This document shows positions 8,154 through 8,791 of a DNA stretch of 8,791 nucleotides, piece after piece. The stretch's first letter is position 1; the number at the start of each line of letters is the position of its first letter. Origin of the DNA: Gemmatimonas phototrophica (GTDB lineage: Bacteria > Gemmatimonadota > Gemmatimonadetes > Longimicrobiales > Gaopeijiaceae); the NCBI GenBank assembly GCA_945876015.1, contig CAMCNM010000067.1, forward strand, positions 1 through 8,791, in the 5' to 3' direction. The notes beneath the pieces are model-generated. The model had not been told where the DNA came from and ran no database searches. It was given only the letters and a program-made list of their open reading frames with translations. A program made the translations under genes and the position numbers.

Positions 8154-8791
8154 ATGGCCGACGCGAGAAAGTCCGCCCGACCGGTGGTCCTGGCCGCGCC
8201 CAGCGGGACCGGGAAGACCACCATCGCGCACCGCCTGGTGGAGGGCACGGGGGAGTTCGTCTTCTCGGTGTCCGCCACGACGCGCGCGCCTCGCAAGGGC
8301 GAGCGGAACGGGATGGACTACGAGTTCATGGGCCGTCCCGAGTTCGAGGCGATGGTGGAGCGCGGGGAGTTCACGGAGTGGGCCGAGGTGCACGGCAATC
8401 TGTACGGTACCCCCAAGAGGAATTTCGACGAGGCGGCCGTGCGGGGTGAGCACCTCGTGCTCGACATCGACGTCCAGGGCGCGCGGCAGATCCGCGACCG
8501 GGTCCCGAACGCCCTGATGGTGTTCGTGATCCCGCCCTCGGCGGAGGTGCTGGTCTCGCGCCTGACGAAGCGGGGGACCGAGGCCGACCATGAGGTCGCG
8601 CGGCGGCTCAGGAACGCCCGAAAGGAGCTGGTGCGGGCGCGCGAGTTCGATCACATGGTGTTGAACGACGACCTGGAAAGGGCGGTCGAGGACGTCCGGG
8701 CGGTGGCCCGAACCGGACAGACCCGGGTGGATGGCGATATACTTGATTTGATCGAGACGCTCCTGGTGGAGATTGACGGGGTGTTGCAGCG
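8154..8791 (+). CDS. gmk: Guanylate kinase, 3' partial
   Basis: The frame is open from ATG at 8154 to the window end (212 codons, no stop seen), so the 3' end lies just outside; E. coli Gmk is 207 residues. The enzyme phosphorylates GMP to GDP with ATP in the cytosol, feeding GTP and dGTP synthesis. The P-loop is APSGTGKTT (15-23). It is followed by the GMP-binding SVSATTRAPRKGERNGMDYEF, the EWAEVHGNLYGT strand, LDIDVQGARQI, and the lid region RLTKRGTEADHEVARRL, all in family order. GGAG at 8144-8147 inside the yicC end, six bases from the ATG, provides the ribosome site, so expression is likely coupled to yicC. In many bacteria rpoZ and coaBC follow, which cannot be tested here. The C-terminal stretch after about residue 185 is less conserved, as is usual. 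Confidence 0.96.
   Translation, partial: MADARKSARPVVLAAPSGTGKTTIAHRLVEGTGEFVFSVSATTRAPRKGERNGMDYEFMGRPEFEAMVERGEFTEWAEVHGNLYGTPKRNFDEAAVRGEHLVLDIDVQGARQIRDRVPNALMVFVIPPSAEVLVSRLTKRGTEADHEVARRLRNARKELVRAREFDHMVLNDDLERAVEDVRAVARTGQTRVDGDILDLIETLLVEIDGVLQ

Noticed and set aside
7449..8654. 401-residue open frame on the minus strand opposite yicC and gmk
   Set aside because: It spans two well-supported plus-strand genes and shows no recognisable domain.

Overview
The window reads as a chromosomal segment of a GC-rich Gram-negative bacterium. G or C dominates third codon positions, and there is a predicted outer-membrane protein and secreted proteins whose signal peptides end in Ala-Gln. Secreted ankyrin proteins with G/P/A-rich linkers plus 'AQ'-type signal peptides remind me of Gemmatimonadota or Acidobacteriota. 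That placement is an inference from style, not a search result.

Layout. (1) 1-1289, plus: the 3' part of an ankyrin-repeat gene that begins upstream of the window. Its reading frame breaks at a run of seven G (782-788) and resumes in the -1 frame to a stop at 1289. (2) 1312-1704, plus: a small exported helical protein I cannot name, only 22 bases after the ankyrin gene. (3) 1705-1756: a convergent junction with a strong inverted repeat that may end transcription from both sides. (4) 1757-2467, minus: a short-chain dehydrogenase/reductase starting at GTG. (5) 2468-2617: a 150-base divergent intergenic region. (6) 2618-3859, plus: NADP-dependent isocitrate dehydrogenase (icd). (7) 3861-5345, plus: M17 leucyl aminopeptidase (pepA). 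(8) 5342-7207, plus: an exported protein with a TonB-receptor plug-like N-terminal region and a probable beta-barrel. (9) 7257-8150, plus: the YicC-family endoribonuclease. (10) 8154 to the window end, plus: guanylate kinase (gmk), cut off before its stop.

icd, pepA and the outer-membrane gene are packed with a 1-base gap and a 4-base GTGA overlap, so they are probably co-transcribed. yicC and gmk are 3 bases apart, a common bacterial pairing. Only 49 bases separate the two groups, with no convincing terminator, so all five plus-strand genes may form one transcript. Their functions are a TCA-cycle step, peptide turnover, an envelope protein, RNA processing and GMP phosphorylation. They do not form an obvious single pathway.

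I found no mobile element, CRISPR array, RNA gene or defence system. The least ordinary items are the frame break in the ankyrin gene, the unassigned plug/barrel protein coupled to pepA, and the small exported protein beside the ankyrin gene. Every gene-free stretch is shorter than 300 bases.
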